DNA from: Candidatus Abyssobacteria bacterium SURF_5
Lineage (GTDB): Bacteria > Abyssobacteria > SURF-5
DNA length: 64,000 nt
Direction of reading: 5' to 3'
NCBI GenBank assembly: GCA_003598085.1
Contig: QZKU01000143.1
Location: 1 to 64,000, forward strand
Positions 33,741 to 42,564 of the stretch are shown in pieces. The notes beneath the pieces were generated by a model. The model saw only the letters and a list, made by a program, of their open reading frames with translations. It was not told where the DNA came from and did not search any database. The stretch's first letter is position 1. Each line of letters starts with the position of its first letter. The position numbers were made by a program, and so were the translations under genes.

Positions 33741-34262
33741 ATGCATCAAATTGAATTCGATGTCAAGGAGCGTGAAGACGGCTCAATCGAAGTTCGGTTT
33801 ACTTGGACCCATGATGTCGGCCTTCCCACTGAAAGTGTAGTCAAGAATCAGTACCGCCACTACATGAACAAGGAGGACCTGGCGAATGAGGTGATTTATT
33901 TTCTTAATGTCGAGGAAAATTACGGGGAAGAGGCAAGCAAGGATCTCCGCAGTGCGCTCGTTCAGATTCCAACCCGCGCTTTGAAGCTGCTCTCCTTCAT
34001 GGTCATCGATCTCTGGAGCGAGACCCAGATCGAATACAAACGCCGAAAAATATCCAATCGGCGCAGGTTTCTCGAACTCTCCCGCTCCCTTCACGGGATT
34101 CTCTTCGACTTCGCAAAGAAAAAGCCAAACCTGACCTATGGAGAGGTGTTGGCGGCCCTCGAAAAAGAATACAGCGTGATCCGCTCGGGCGCCCAAACCG
34201 GGGCGACATTGGGCGAAACCCTGAATCGCCGCTCCAAGCGCTCGCGAAAATCAAAAAAATGA
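33741..34262 (+). CDS. Hypothetical protein
   Basis: A 173-residue cytosolic-looking protein I do not recognise. It starts MHQIEFDVKEREDGSIEVRF after AAAGGAGG, is acidic in the first half, helical in the middle (EDLANEVIYFLNVEENYGEEASKDL), and ends in a strongly basic tail RRSKRSRKSKK, which may contact nucleic acid. Long in-frame extension upstream to 33516 overlaps the preceding gene and is not used. It starts 53 bases after the GH106-like gene and is followed by another small orphan and an amidase at short distances. Confidence 0.65.
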   Translation: MHQIEFDVKEREDGSIEVRFTWTHDVGLPTESVVKNQYRHYMNKEDLANEVIYFLNVEENYGEEASKDLRSALVQIPTRALKLLSFMVIDLWSETQIEYKRRKISNRRRFLELSRSLHGILFDFAKKKPNLTYGEVLAALEKEYSVIRSGAQTGATLGETLNRRSKRSRKSKK

Positions 34263-34295
34263 TTCACAACACCACCGTCAGATAGAGGAGAGGGT

Positions 34296-34493
34296 ATGTG
34301 CGCTGAATGTGATGAACTGACCCCGGACTTCATGAGAAGACAGTTGAATCTCATGGCGGATGTGGAGATGGGCCCCGAGATTGATGCAAATTTTTACCTT
34401 TTCGCCGGCCTCATCTCCATGATGAAGATGCTCCAGCCTGAGGGATACCAGCAGTCGATCCCCGCATTTATTTTCCATACCATAAAGGAGTGA
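34296..34493 (+). CDS. Small hypothetical protein
   Basis: A 65-residue protein beginning MCAECDELTPDFMRRQLNLM, preceded by AGAGGAGAGGG. It contains one CxxC pair near the start and a predicted helix-rich remainder (FYLFAGLISMMKML). No family recognised. Its stop is 5 bases before the amidase start and its last codons contain the amidase ribosome site AAAGGAG, so it is part of that transcript. Confidence 0.6.
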   Translation: MCAECDELTPDFMRRQLNLMADVEMGPEIDANFYLFAGLISMMKMLQPEGYQQSIPAFIFHTIKE

Positions 34494-34498
34494 CTTCC

Positions 34499-35908
34499 AT
34501 GCCCAACGAGCTCTGCGATCTGACCATTTCCGAATTGGGTCCAATGATCAAATCACGTAAAATCTCTCCCGTCGAGCTTCTCCGCTCCGTGTTGCATCGA
34601 ATAGAGAAATTGGAGCCCCGGCTCAAGGCCTATATAACCGTCGATCACGATGCCGCTCTCCAGGCTGCGCGCAAAGCGGAACGTCAGATAAAACAGAATA
34701 GATATCTCGGCCCGTTGCACGGTATCCCGATTTCGCTGAAGGATCTGTATCAGACGAAGGGCCTGCGGACGTCAGGCGGATCAAAAATTCTGCAGGAGTG
34801 GGTGCCGGACGAGGATGCCACATCCGTCGCCAAACTTCGCGAAGCAGGCGCGGTTATCGCGGGGAAGACCAACCTGCATGAATTCGCGTTTGGCGGGACA
34901 ACTCAGAACCCTCACTTTGGGGGCGCTAGGAATCCCTACAACCTGGCGCGCATTCCCGGCGGTTCGAGCGGCGGTTCAGCCGCGGCGGTCGCGGCCGGAA
35001 TGTGCATCGCGGCAACCGGCAGCGATACCGGCGGCTCCATACGCACTCCATCAGCTCTTTGCGGGATCGTCGGTCTGAAGCCCACCTATGGCCGGGTCAG
35101 CCTGCACGGGATCATCCCGCTGGCCTGGTCGCTCGACCACATTGGCCCGATGACGAAATGCGTGCGTGATGCCGCCGTGATGCTCTCGGCCATGGCAGGA
35201 TACGACCCCAAAGATCCTTCGAGCGCCTGCGAGAAAGTTCCTCGATTCGAACGCGCGCTCAAAGACGACGTGAAGAAATTGAAAATTGGAATCGAACCGG
35301 CCTTCTGTTTTAATGGAGCCGACGACGAGGTCGAGCAGGCGGTGAGGCGCGCGCTTTCCCTGTTCGAAAGGCTGGGCGCAAAAATCGTGGAGGTCAACCT
35401 GCCCAATATCGAGCTGACCAGCCCTATTGAATCCGTCATTATCACCGCCGAAGCAGCCTCCTATCACGAGGAGAATCTGAGGAATCGTCCCCTCGATTTC
35501 GGCGAAGACGTGCGCGTGCTTCTCGAGGCCGGAGCGGCTTTCACCGCTGTGCATTACCTCAAGGCGCAGCGCATACGCAGTCTGATCCGAAAAGAGTTTG
35601 CGGATGCCTTCAGAAAAATTGACGTCTTTGCGCTTCCCGCCGCGGCGGTTCCTGCTCCCAAAATCGGGGCGCAGACGGTTTCGATCAAGGGAATGGAGAC
35701 CGACGCGCAGATGGCGCTCCTGCGATATACGTGCCCGTCCAACCTGACCGGCCTCCCGGCAATCTCGATTCCGTGCGGCATGAGCGGCGACGGCCTGCCA
35801 ATCGGCCTGCAGTTGGTGGGGAAAGCTTTCGACGAAGCGACTCTCCTGCGGGCCGCATTCGCCTTCGAAGCGCACGTCGAACCACTGCCGAAACCGGCGC
35901 TCACCTGA
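34499..35908 (+). CDS. Amidase-signature-family amidohydrolase
   Basis: A 469-residue amidase (GatA/AmiE-type signature family), hydrolysing an amide to a carboxylate and ammonia. The Ser-cisSer-Lys triad is complete: Lys81 (HGIPISLKDLY), Ser156 (PGGSSGGSAAAV) and Ser180 (GSDTGGSIRTPSALCGIVG). The remainder follows the family with GLKPTYGRVS and DHIGPMTKCVRDAA. The ATG at 34499 is 8 bases after AAAGGAG; the in-frame GTG at 34490 overlaps that site. No gatB or gatC is near, so tRNA amidotransferase function is not supported and a catabolic or detoxifying amidase is more likely. Substrate unknown. Confidence 0.92.
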   Translation: MPNELCDLTISELGPMIKSRKISPVELLRSVLHRIEKLEPRLKAYITVDHDAALQAARKAERQIKQNRYLGPLHGIPISLKDLYQTKGLRTSGGSKILQEWVPDEDATSVAKLREAGAVIAGKTNLHEFAFGGTTQNPHFGGARNPYNLARIPGGSSGGSAAAVAAGMCIAATGSDTGGSIRTPSALCGIVGLKPTYGRVSLHGIIPLAWSLDHIGPMTKCVRDAAVMLSAMAGYDPKDPSSACEKVPRFERALKDDVKKLKIGIEPAFCFNGADDEVEQAVRRALSLFERLGAKIVEVNLPNIELTSPIESVIITAEAASYHEENLRNRPLDFGEDVRVLLEAGAAFTAVHYLKAQRIRSLIRKEFADAFRKIDVFALPAAAVPAPKIGAQTVSIKGMETDAQMALLRYTCPSNLTGLPAISIPCGMSGDGLPIGLQLVGKAFDEATLLRAAFAFEAHVEPLPKPALT

Positions 35909-35999
35909 ACGCTCACGCCCTCATCTCGTTGAGTTGCTCGTGAGATGGGGGCGATTTGTCTGAATATCATGATGAAACCGGTAGGCGGTGAGCATCTTT

Positions 36000-36029
36000 T
36001 TGGAAACTCTTCGAAAGGTGCGATATAAT
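36000..36029 (+). promoter_or_regulatory. Sigma-70-like promoter for the MaoC-like gene
   Basis: TTGGAA (36000-36005), an 18-base spacer and a perfect TATAAT (36024-36029). The start near 36036 gives a leader of about 48 bases carrying GGAGGAAG before the ATG at 36084. Confidence 0.6.
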
Positions 36030-36083
36030 TGCTTCGCTTGAAGAGCCGGTCTTTTGCCTTTCCATCTTTAATGGAGGAAGAGA

Positions 36084-36524
36084 ATGTTCAATAAGTATTT
36101 CGACGACATCGCCATCGGGGACAAAGTTGTCAGCCGGGGGAGAACCGTGACGGAGGCCGACCTGGTTAACTTCTCGATGTTTTCCGCCGATTGGTTCCCG
36201 CTTCACAGCGACGTTGAATATGCCCGCGCCACGATGTTCGGAGGCCGGATCGCTCATGGGCTGCTGGTCCTCTCCATCGCTTCAGGACTTGTCCCGCTTC
36301 AACCCTACTTCACCATCGCATTCTATGGAATGGATCGGGTGCGTTTCATCAATGCCACCCGCATCGGCGATACCATTCACGTTGAGGGCGAGGTGATCGA
36401 GAAAGAAGAGCGAAACGACCAGAGCGGCATAATCACCTATCGGCAGACAGTGAAGAATCAGCGGGGCGAGGATGTCGTGGTCGGCATCATGAAAGTTTTG
36501 ATGGCGCGGGCGAAGCGGAAATGA
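36084..36524 (+). CDS. MaoC-like (R)-hydratase/dehydratase
   Basis: A 146-residue single hot-dog-fold protein of the MaoC/PhaJ type, which hydrates trans-2-enoyl-CoA or dehydrates a related CoA thioester. The hydratase motif is present: FSADWFPLHSDVEYARATMFGGRIAHGLLVLSIASGL contains the conserved Asp-x-x-P-x-H core (DWFPLHSD, catalytic Asp and His) and GGRIAHG. The C-terminal half gives the second hot-dog strand set. GGAGGAAGAGA precedes the ATG. It is transcribed alone from its own promoter and converges on the phosphatase-superfamily gene. Mesaconyl/itaconyl-type CoA dehydratases and PhaJ share this fold, so the CoA substrate cannot be fixed. Confidence 0.88.
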   Translation: MFNKYFDDIAIGDKVVSRGRTVTEADLVNFSMFSADWFPLHSDVEYARATMFGGRIAHGLLVLSIASGLVPLQPYFTIAFYGMDRVRFINATRIGDTIHVEGEVIEKEERNDQSGIITYRQTVKNQRGEDVVVGIMKVLMARAKRK

Positions 36525-36549
36525 TCGCAAAGGAAACGTCGGCCGGGCG

Positions 36550-38235
36550 CTATTGAAAATAGAATTCCAACCATTCGCTCCAACAGCGGGGCTGTGTGTC
36601 CGGCGAGATACGCACCCTCCACGGATTCCGGACACCGAGCGCAAGCCATATCTCCTTCGAATACGGCCCGAAATCGCGCTGATTTCCGTAATTGAGGAAT
36701 GAACCGGTGAGGTGATGAATTCCGTCGCCTATGTCATATTCGATGATGTACGTCATCACAGGACTTCCGGTCCATGAGGCGCGCACCATCCCGTGCCTCT
36801 CGTTGAAGCGAAGAACCACTCCGTCATACGGAAAAATGAGTTGCGGGCAAAGCCCTTCGCTTCCGCTGTCCACCAAAGCAGATTGGTGCGCGGCAAGCGC
36901 GTTCCGGCGGAGAACGTTTTCCCGCTTCCACTCGTCTAAGAGCGTCAGAAGAATATTGGCAGGCTCGGGGTTTTTGTCGTAGACGTTTCGGTGCTCCTTG
37001 ATGTCTATCAGCAAATCAAAGAGTTGATAGTTTTTTCCTGCCGGGCCTTCTGTCTCGATCAGCTTCCAGGAGTCGGTCCGCACGCATCTCAACCGCGTCT
37101 CCTCCATTTCGCCGCTCGCCTGGTATCCGCCGTAAATAGTCTCGGCGAAGGCAGGAATACTCGACTCGCTTCGCTTGCCGGCATCGAAAATGAGGGGCGC
37201 CAGAGAGCGTCCTTGTATCCCCGACGGCATCGGGATTCCCGTCAGCTCGAGAAGCGTCGGCATGATATCTATCTGCTGCACTTGCTCCCGTATTTGCACT
37301 CCCTCCGGAAGATAACCGGACAAAGACATGATCAGCGGGATTCGCAGCACCTCGTCATACACGGTCGCTGAACGCGATGTCGATGCGTGCCCCACAAAAC
37401 CATGATCAAACAGCTCCTCTCCATGGTCCGCCGTAATGACAAGCAGCGTCTTCTCAAGCAGGCCGTATTTGTGCAGGCGCGCGCACAGACGGCCCACAAA
37501 GAAATCCAACTCGATCACTTCTCCGTCGTAGAGATCGTGTATGATGGCCCGATCCGATTGCTGGAACTTGACCGTGTCGACAAATACGCTGGCGGAATCT
37601 GAAAGAACGGCCTTCACGCCCGGTGACACCTGATTTTCATTCGGATGCCCCGAAAGAAAAACTGAGTGAGTGCTTTCCCGCGGCCTGTACGGAAGGTGTA
37701 CGTTTCGGTAGTGATACCAGAGGAAGAACTTGGAGTCATGATTCTCGTCGATCCAGCGAAAGATCTCCTCGCCATCCTCTTCAGAGAAATACCGTTCTTC
37801 GACCGGCCCAATGCGTATGCCCAAAAATTCCGGCAACGTGAGAACAAAACAGATGTTCGGAACTTCATATTCGGCCTCCGCAAAACAGTCGAAAATGGTC
37901 GTAATCTCGGAGTCCAGCAGCTGCCCCCGCTTGTCAACCTGATGTACCGGCGGCTGAAGAGAGGTCAAAACGGAAATCAGACCGGGTACGGTCCATGCCG
38001 ATTGACTGAACACCCGGCGAAAAAGCACTCCCCGCTCGGCAAGCGCATCGATATTCGGACTCGTTGCTCTGTTGTGTCCATAACAGCTCAAATGATCGGC
38101 ACGAAGCGAGTCCACAGTCAGAAGAATGACGTTGATATCCTCAGGCGCCCGTCTGGGGGATGGTCGCTCCGTCACGAGAAAGAGAACGCCGGCTAAAACA
38201 GCAAAAATAAATATCTTTCCTGTACTTCTTCCCAT
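36550..38235 (-). CDS. Alkaline-phosphatase-superfamily membrane-anchored hydrolase or phosphotransferase (sulfatase-like, Thr nucleophile)
   Basis: A 561-residue protein with an N-terminal membrane anchor (KIFIFAVLAGVLFLV). Metal ligands match the sulfatase/phosphatase fold: LLTVDSLRADHLSCYG, ITADHGEELFDHG and a His in VGHAS. The position where sulfatases carry Cys/Ser for formylglycine reads SAWTVPGLISVLTS, so the aligned nucleophile is Thr, as in LtaS, EptA and phosphoglycerol transferases. I therefore reject arylsulfatase. The last 100 residues form a beta domain (IIEYDIGDGIHHLTGSF) resembling a fibronectin or lectin-like module. It begins 1 base after the VanZ-like gene and is co-transcribed. 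A phosphotransferase acting on cell-surface glycan or lipid is plausible. Confidence 0.85.
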   Translation of the reverse strand: MGRSTGKIFIFAVLAGVLFLVTERPSPRRAPEDINVILLTVDSLRADHLSCYGHNRATSPNIDALAERGVLFRRVFSQSAWTVPGLISVLTSLQPPVHQVDKRGQLLDSEITTIFDCFAEAEYEVPNICFVLTLPEFLGIRIGPVEERYFSEEDGEEIFRWIDENHDSKFFLWYHYRNVHLPYRPRESTHSVFLSGHPNENQVSPGVKAVLSDSASVFVDTVKFQQSDRAIIHDLYDGEVIELDFFVGRLCARLHKYGLLEKTLLVITADHGEELFDHGFVGHASTSRSATVYDEVLRIPLIMSLSGYLPEGVQIREQVQQIDIMPTLLELTGIPMPSGIQGRSLAPLIFDAGKRSESSIPAFAETIYGGYQASGEMEETRLRCVRTDSWKLIETEGPAGKNYQLFDLLIDIKEHRNVYDKNPEPANILLTLLDEWKRENVLRRNALAAHQSALVDSGSEGLCPQLIFPYDGVVLRFNERHGMVRASWTGSPVMTYIIEYDIGDGIHHLTGSFLNYGNQRDFGPYSKEIWLALGVRNPWRVRISPDTQPRCWSEWLEFYFQ

Positions 38236-38236
38236 A

Positions 38237-38824
38237 TTATTTCAGCCGCTCCAAAGGCATCTTCCCACGGCTCCGTTTCGTTAACAACGCAATCAGCGCC
38301 AGCCCGAAAGCGGATGCAAGACCATTGGTGACGATGTCTCGTGTTTCAAATGTGCGGTTCGGAAGAAAATATTGTATGCTTTCATCGATAGACCCGAAAA
38401 CCAGTCCGAAAAGGAATGCGAGTGCGTAGGAAAACCTGGTCGAAAAATCAAAAGAGAAAGCTCTCAACGCAAGGAAAACCAGAGCTCCGTACTCCACAAG
38501 GTGCAATTTTTCCGCCGGAAATTTGCAGTAGTATTTCAATACGTAACCGTAGCCCATTGACAGCGCCGCCAATGCAATGATCCTGAAAGGGCCGTAGTCT
38601 CTCCATGAACCAACCATGATATAGAAAAAAAAGAGCAGCAGCGCAACAGAAAACATATAAGGGAAATTGCTGAAGCCCGCCCCAAAAGTAAGAACCGCTC
38701 TCTCCCACACATACGGCGTCAGCGGCAGCGAAATCAATATCACCAACTGCATCAAAATTACGAAACCCCAGGCTCGCAGCCTCAGAGCCTGTTGTGTTTC
38801 CGCCGTGACATGCACTTCCGACAC
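38237..38824 (-). CDS. VanZ-like membrane protein
   Basis: A 195-residue polytopic protein with five or six hydrophobic segments. The VanZ family core is seen in EKLHLVEYGALVFLALRAF and FGSIDESIQYFLPNRTFETRDIVTNGLASAFGL, with the conserved Glu/Asp and DxxxN residues. The best known member confers low-level teicoplanin resistance, but most relatives are uncharacterised envelope proteins. Start is GTG 38824, preceded by AAGGA, only 1 base after the stop of the solute-binding-protein/GH123-like gene. It sits between that gene and the phosphatase-superfamily gene, so all three probably act on the cell surface. Confidence 0.86.
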   Translation of the reverse strand: MSEVHVTAETQQALRLRAWGFVILMQLVILISLPLTPYVWERAVLTFGAGFSNFPYMFSVALLLFFFYIMVGSWRDYGPFRIIALAALSMGYGYVLKYYCKFPAEKLHLVEYGALVFLALRAFSFDFSTRFSYALAFLFGLVFGSIDESIQYFLPNRTFETRDIVTNGLASAFGLALIALLTKRSRGKMPLERLK

Positions 38825-38825
38825 A

Positions 38826-41822
38826 TCAGTCCTTTTCGATTACCCTGATTATATTCTTAGTCATCGCTCCATTCTTGAACACGATGGAAAAGCTGTTGAC
38901 TCCCTCCTCAAGCGGAAGGTTCATCGAGAAGGCGCCGCTCGAGGCTGCCGATAAAGAATGGGAATTGATCTCGATCGCGCAGTCTGGTTCCGTAACCCCA
39001 TAAATGCGAACTGTCGCGGCATCAGTGTACCGCCTCTCCTCCGGATCCGTCAATACCAGCGCGTACGGACGGTCTATCATGGACGCGATCTCCGTGATTA
39101 CTTCGCTGCGCGCCTGTTCGATTTTGCCGGGCTCGCGCGCAAACGACATGAGCGGCAATATACCTGCAGGATCGGTATGCAGCGAATCCCGGGAAACGAG
39201 GCGCCGGCACAGTTCTCCGATTCTTATTGTTGCCACATCTCCCAGATATTCGGCGGAAAGTATCTTCTGCACCGTCTCAATGTTTCGGCGCAGCAAGAAT
39301 AGGTATTCCATATCCTCGAGCCCCTCGCGAAGCAGTTCCAATCGTATCGAGGGCGCCGGTCTCCCCCCCTGCGAATAAATCAGCACCCCCTCTCCGTTTC
39401 CAAAAAGCGGAATAAACGCTTCATCGAACGGCTGCGTCCAATTGGCTGCTTCCCAATGCAGAAAACCATCGATTCCATACAACTGCTGCATCCACGGGAT
39501 TACCCTGAAGGCCGAGGGATCATCTTCTATATGAAGTGTCGGGAACGGCTTTACCGGCCCCGCTGTGTACCACCATACCGCTTCTTGCGGCAATCGCCCG
39601 TTCACCCGGGCAAGATATTCCGATCGATCGGAAAAAAGATGTGGTATCCCAACCGGCAAAAATGAGATGTGAATGCCCCAGATATCGACCGAGCCCACCA
39701 GCATCTCATCAGGCATACATGTGACCAGGAACTTTGGGCGCTTCCCGCGAGAATGGATTTCTCGACCCGTTTCCACGACCGCAGAATATTGATGGTACGT
39801 CGGCTCATCGATAAAGTAGACAAATATCTTGTCCAGCCACCCTTCTTTCTCCCCCAACTCCACCAGAGGAGCATACCATTCGTTGACCGGCGGCAGAGGA
39901 AACCGGCACGCGGAGACGCGCTCGTCCCTTAAGTACTCGCCAATCCTGTCCGAGTTCAGCGACACTGGGGGCTGGTATGGCGTCAGCCTTCGCTCAACAA
40001 GAAACCAGTAAAATGAATCGAGCACCTCCCGACCATCCGCCGAATTTTTATCCACTCCCAGATGACGGGCGACCAGATCGTAATTCAGGCCGACTACGGC
40101 TGGCTGTGACGGCGAAGCCGGAATCTCCCACGGGAGCACTTGAATTTTTATGGGAATCCGACACCATGCCTTCTCCGGATTCTCCAGAATTATCGCCAGC
40201 GTCCGCTCTCCAGCGGGAACACCTCTTCCCACAAAAATCTCCACCCAAAGCCTGACAGGTGCACCGGGTGAAAGATCAAATGAATCAACCGGCTCCAAGA
40301 TATTGGGATATGCCCCCGCCTCGTTCGCAACCAGCGGCAGCGGCACGGTAGTGTCCCTTTCTCCATATACCTCAATGCGAAAATGTGAAGCATCTTCATT
40401 TCGGGGTGGCGATTCAACTTTCCACGTGACCCGTTCCGCCTCCTTCTCACTGCTGATCAGGAGTTGGAAAGACTCGTTTTCATTTCGGGCACACGTGACG
40501 GTGACGGGCAGATTCTTCAACCCCCTTCGTTCGCCAGCGAAAATGCGCCGAGTGCTTTCCGCCCACGACACTGATATTGCGTCTGAAGCAGCACCTTTGC
40601 CATGATTTTCCGCGTCAAATGAGCGCGTTATCTCCCGCAGCGCCTCTTCCGGCGACAGCAGCCCTGCATCCAGTTGGGCTACAGCCCGCGAAATCTTTGA
40701 AAATGCGCCACCGCCCAAAGACAGATCCAGCGGTTTCCCCGCCCGGGCCGATACCAGAACCTGTCGATATAATGGGTCATCTTCTTCGATTTCCATTCCC
40801 CCCGCAGTGCTTGTGAAGGGATTGACGTAGAAACATTTTTCCTGGAACATCCGATAGTACGACGGATTGAAGAATAATTCCAGGAAGGCCGATGCAGCTT
40901 GCAGATTGTCGGTCCGACACAGCACAAAAACCAGGCTGTCGGACAAAGCGGTCACACGGTTTTCCGAGACCGAAGGCATCGGCGCAATGACGAGTGGAAT
41001 TTCAGTCGAATCCTGCATTGCCGAAACCAGGTTGGCATCTTCGATTTGGAAGAGGACTTTTCTATCCGTCACTTCAAGAAAATTTGGATCCCAGAACTTA
41101 TAGTACGGAGGAAAAACATTTTGCTTTCGGAATTTGTGCAGCAGTTCCAGGATGTCAGCGAGGACTTCATCTTGCTTTTCTGCCCCCGAAAGCCCTTTCT
41201 GGACAGCGAGAATCGAGAATATCGAATCAAGAGAACGAGTGTTTAGCGTCCATATTTCTTCGGCGCCCGCAGGCCTGTGCTTGGCAACGTGCTTCTGCAA
41301 TTGCAGGATGTCATCCCAATCCGACGGCAGCTCGGCCCCAATTTCCGCCAGCAAGGCGGGATTGCAGATAAAAACATACGGGTTCAGAGACGCAGGGATA
41401 CCGTATAGAAGGTCTCTATACCGCACGTATTCCCTGGCGGGGGGAACAAGAACTTTATTTTTCAATATTCCGTGATTCTCGAGGAAGCGGTCAACCGGAA
41501 AAATGATGCCCTTATCCGCCAGCGCCGGGAGCGCCTCGCGCTCGACCAGCGCAAGGTGCGGCCGTTCCTCCGGCTTGATCGAACGAAGCTTCTCCGCTAC
41601 CGCTCCTCGCGCAGGACCAAAAACCACATCCTCGACTCTTGCAGTCTGATCTCGGCAATTGATCTCTTTTATTATTGATTGCAGAATCTTCCGCCTCTGG
41701 CCGGTCTCCTGGTGCCAGAGAAGAAGACGTTCCTCAGAAGGTGCGCCGTCAGCATGGACAAATGCGCATGCGAAGACGGCGGCTGCAAGGGCGCCGAAGG
41801 CGAGACGAGTAAATTTGAGCAC
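38826..41822 (-). CDS. Fusion of an ABC-type solute-binding protein with a DUF4091/GH123-like domain and C-terminal Ig-like domain
   Basis: A 998-residue exported protein. Signal peptide MLKFTRLAFGALAAAVFACA begins at GTG 41822; a TTG at 41849 is also in frame. Residues about 35-415 read as an extracellular solute-binding protein family 1 (LLLWHQETGQRRKILQSI, then DLLYGIPASLNPYVFICNPALL, SLVFVLCRTDNLQAASAFLE). About 435-900 look like DUF4091/GH123-type: a beta region with VTCARNENESFQLLIS, then a barrel with IFVYFIDEPTYHQYSAV near residue 670, whose adjacent Asp-Glu matches the GH123 catalytic pair, LHWEAANWTQPFDEAFIPLFGNGEGVLIYS and LREGLEDMEYLFLLRR. The final 80 residues are a bacterial Ig-like beta domain. 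No permease or ATPase genes are near, so the binding domain probably serves the enzyme, not transport. Confidence 0.82.
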   Translation of the reverse strand: MLKFTRLAFGALAAAVFACAFVHADGAPSEERLLLWHQETGQRRKILQSIIKEINCRDQTARVEDVVFGPARGAVAEKLRSIKPEERPHLALVEREALPALADKGIIFPVDRFLENHGILKNKVLVPPAREYVRYRDLLYGIPASLNPYVFICNPALLAEIGAELPSDWDDILQLQKHVAKHRPAGAEEIWTLNTRSLDSIFSILAVQKGLSGAEKQDEVLADILELLHKFRKQNVFPPYYKFWDPNFLEVTDRKVLFQIEDANLVSAMQDSTEIPLVIAPMPSVSENRVTALSDSLVFVLCRTDNLQAASAFLELFFNPSYYRMFQEKCFYVNPFTSTAGGMEIEEDDPLYRQVLVSARAGKPLDLSLGGGAFSKISRAVAQLDAGLLSPEEALREITRSFDAENHGKGAASDAISVSWAESTRRIFAGERRGLKNLPVTVTCARNENESFQLLISSEKEAERVTWKVESPPRNEDASHFRIEVYGERDTTVPLPLVANEAGAYPNILEPVDSFDLSPGAPVRLWVEIFVGRGVPAGERTLAIILENPEKAWCRIPIKIQVLPWEIPASPSQPAVVGLNYDLVARHLGVDKNSADGREVLDSFYWFLVERRLTPYQPPVSLNSDRIGEYLRDERVSACRFPLPPVNEWYAPLVELGEKEGWLDKIFVYFIDEPTYHQYSAVVETGREIHSRGKRPKFLVTCMPDEMLVGSVDIWGIHISFLPVGIPHLFSDRSEYLARVNGRLPQEAVWWYTAGPVKPFPTLHIEDDPSAFRVIPWMQQLYGIDGFLHWEAANWTQPFDEAFIPLFGNGEGVLIYSQGGRPAPSIRLELLREGLEDMEYLFLLRRNIETVQKILSAEYLGDVATIRIGELCRRLVSRDSLHTDPAGILPLMSFAREPGKIEQARSEVITEIASMIDRPYALVLTDPEERRYTDAATVRIYGVTEPDCAIEINSHSLSAASSGAFSMNLPLEEGVNSFSIVFKNGAMTKNIIRVIEKD

Positions 41823-41878
41823 GGCCGTTCCACTGGCAAAAGCCGCCAAAGAGGCGGCGCCCGAGAATTATTAATGCA

Positions 41879-42397
41879 TTACTGTTCTCGTGCGAGAACC
41901 CGATCAAAGACTTGCTTGTCAGCCTCTTTGAAAAGAGCAAAGATAATCTTTTGTATTGTCGAATCGTTTTGCTGGAGATGTTGTCGCGCCAAACCAATCA
42001 TTATTTCCGCGCAGCGCTCAATCGGGAAACCGCCAATCCCCGTCCCGATCGCAGGAAATGCAATGGATCGAACGCCGGCTTCCTCTCCCCTGAGCAGGCT
42101 GTTCCTGACGGAGTCGCGCAATGATCGTTCGGAAACCGGTTCATCCCCCATGCTGGCGGCATGTATCACGTATTTTGCGGGAAGCCTGCCGGCGCCGGTA
42201 ATCGCCGCTTCCCCTATCTCGATGCGGCCGATTTTATCGCATTCCTCCTGAATGGTGGGACCCCCTTTTGAACGTATCGCGCCGGCTACACCGGCTCCGA
42301 GGATCAAATGATTATTGGCGGCGTTAACGATGGCATCCACCTCGAGTTCGGTGATATCGCCGCGCACAATGGAAATCTCACCACTTCCTGCTTTCAT
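41879..42397 (-). CDS. Macro-domain (ADP-ribose phosphatase/hydrolase) protein
   Basis: A 172-residue stand-alone macro domain that binds ADP-ribose or its derivatives. The motifs are clear: IVRGDITELEVDAIVNAANN, LILGAGVAGAIRSKGG (ligand loop), IGEAAITGAGRLPAKYVIHAASMG and IAFPAIGTGIGGFPIERCAEI. GGAGGTG precedes ATG 42397. It lies 167 bases downstream (on the minus strand) of the MTH938-like gene and just before the fusion protein gene. Close relatives hydrolyse ADP-ribose 1''-phosphate, a by-product of some RNA-repair pathways, O-acetyl-ADP-ribose or mono-ADP-ribosylation. The RtcB/archease genes nearby make an RNA-end role worth testing, though RtcB itself does not make ADP-ribose phosphate. 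Confidence 0.93.
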   Translation of the reverse strand: MKAGSGEISIVRGDITELEVDAIVNAANNHLILGAGVAGAIRSKGGPTIQEECDKIGRIEIGEAAITGAGRLPAKYVIHAASMGDEPVSERSLRDSVRNSLLRGEEAGVRSIAFPAIGTGIGGFPIERCAEIMIGLARQHLQQNDSTIQKIIFALFKEADKQVFDRVLAREQ

Positions 42398-42564
42398 TTG
42401 GCTTCACCTCCATGGGATCGATGCCGCCTTCAACCCGATTTTCCGGAGCGGGTCTTAAAAGCATTTTGCGTCCGCGCTTCGACCGCAATCTCGATCCTTT
42501 GAAGAGCGTCCCTCAATCTTGTGGAAAATGCCTTCTCCAGCATCAATCCTTTTGAGATACCGTT

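Noticed and set aside
36550-38235. Arylsulfatase annotation
   Set aside because: The formylglycine Cys/Ser position is Thr, so sulfatase chemistry is not expected.
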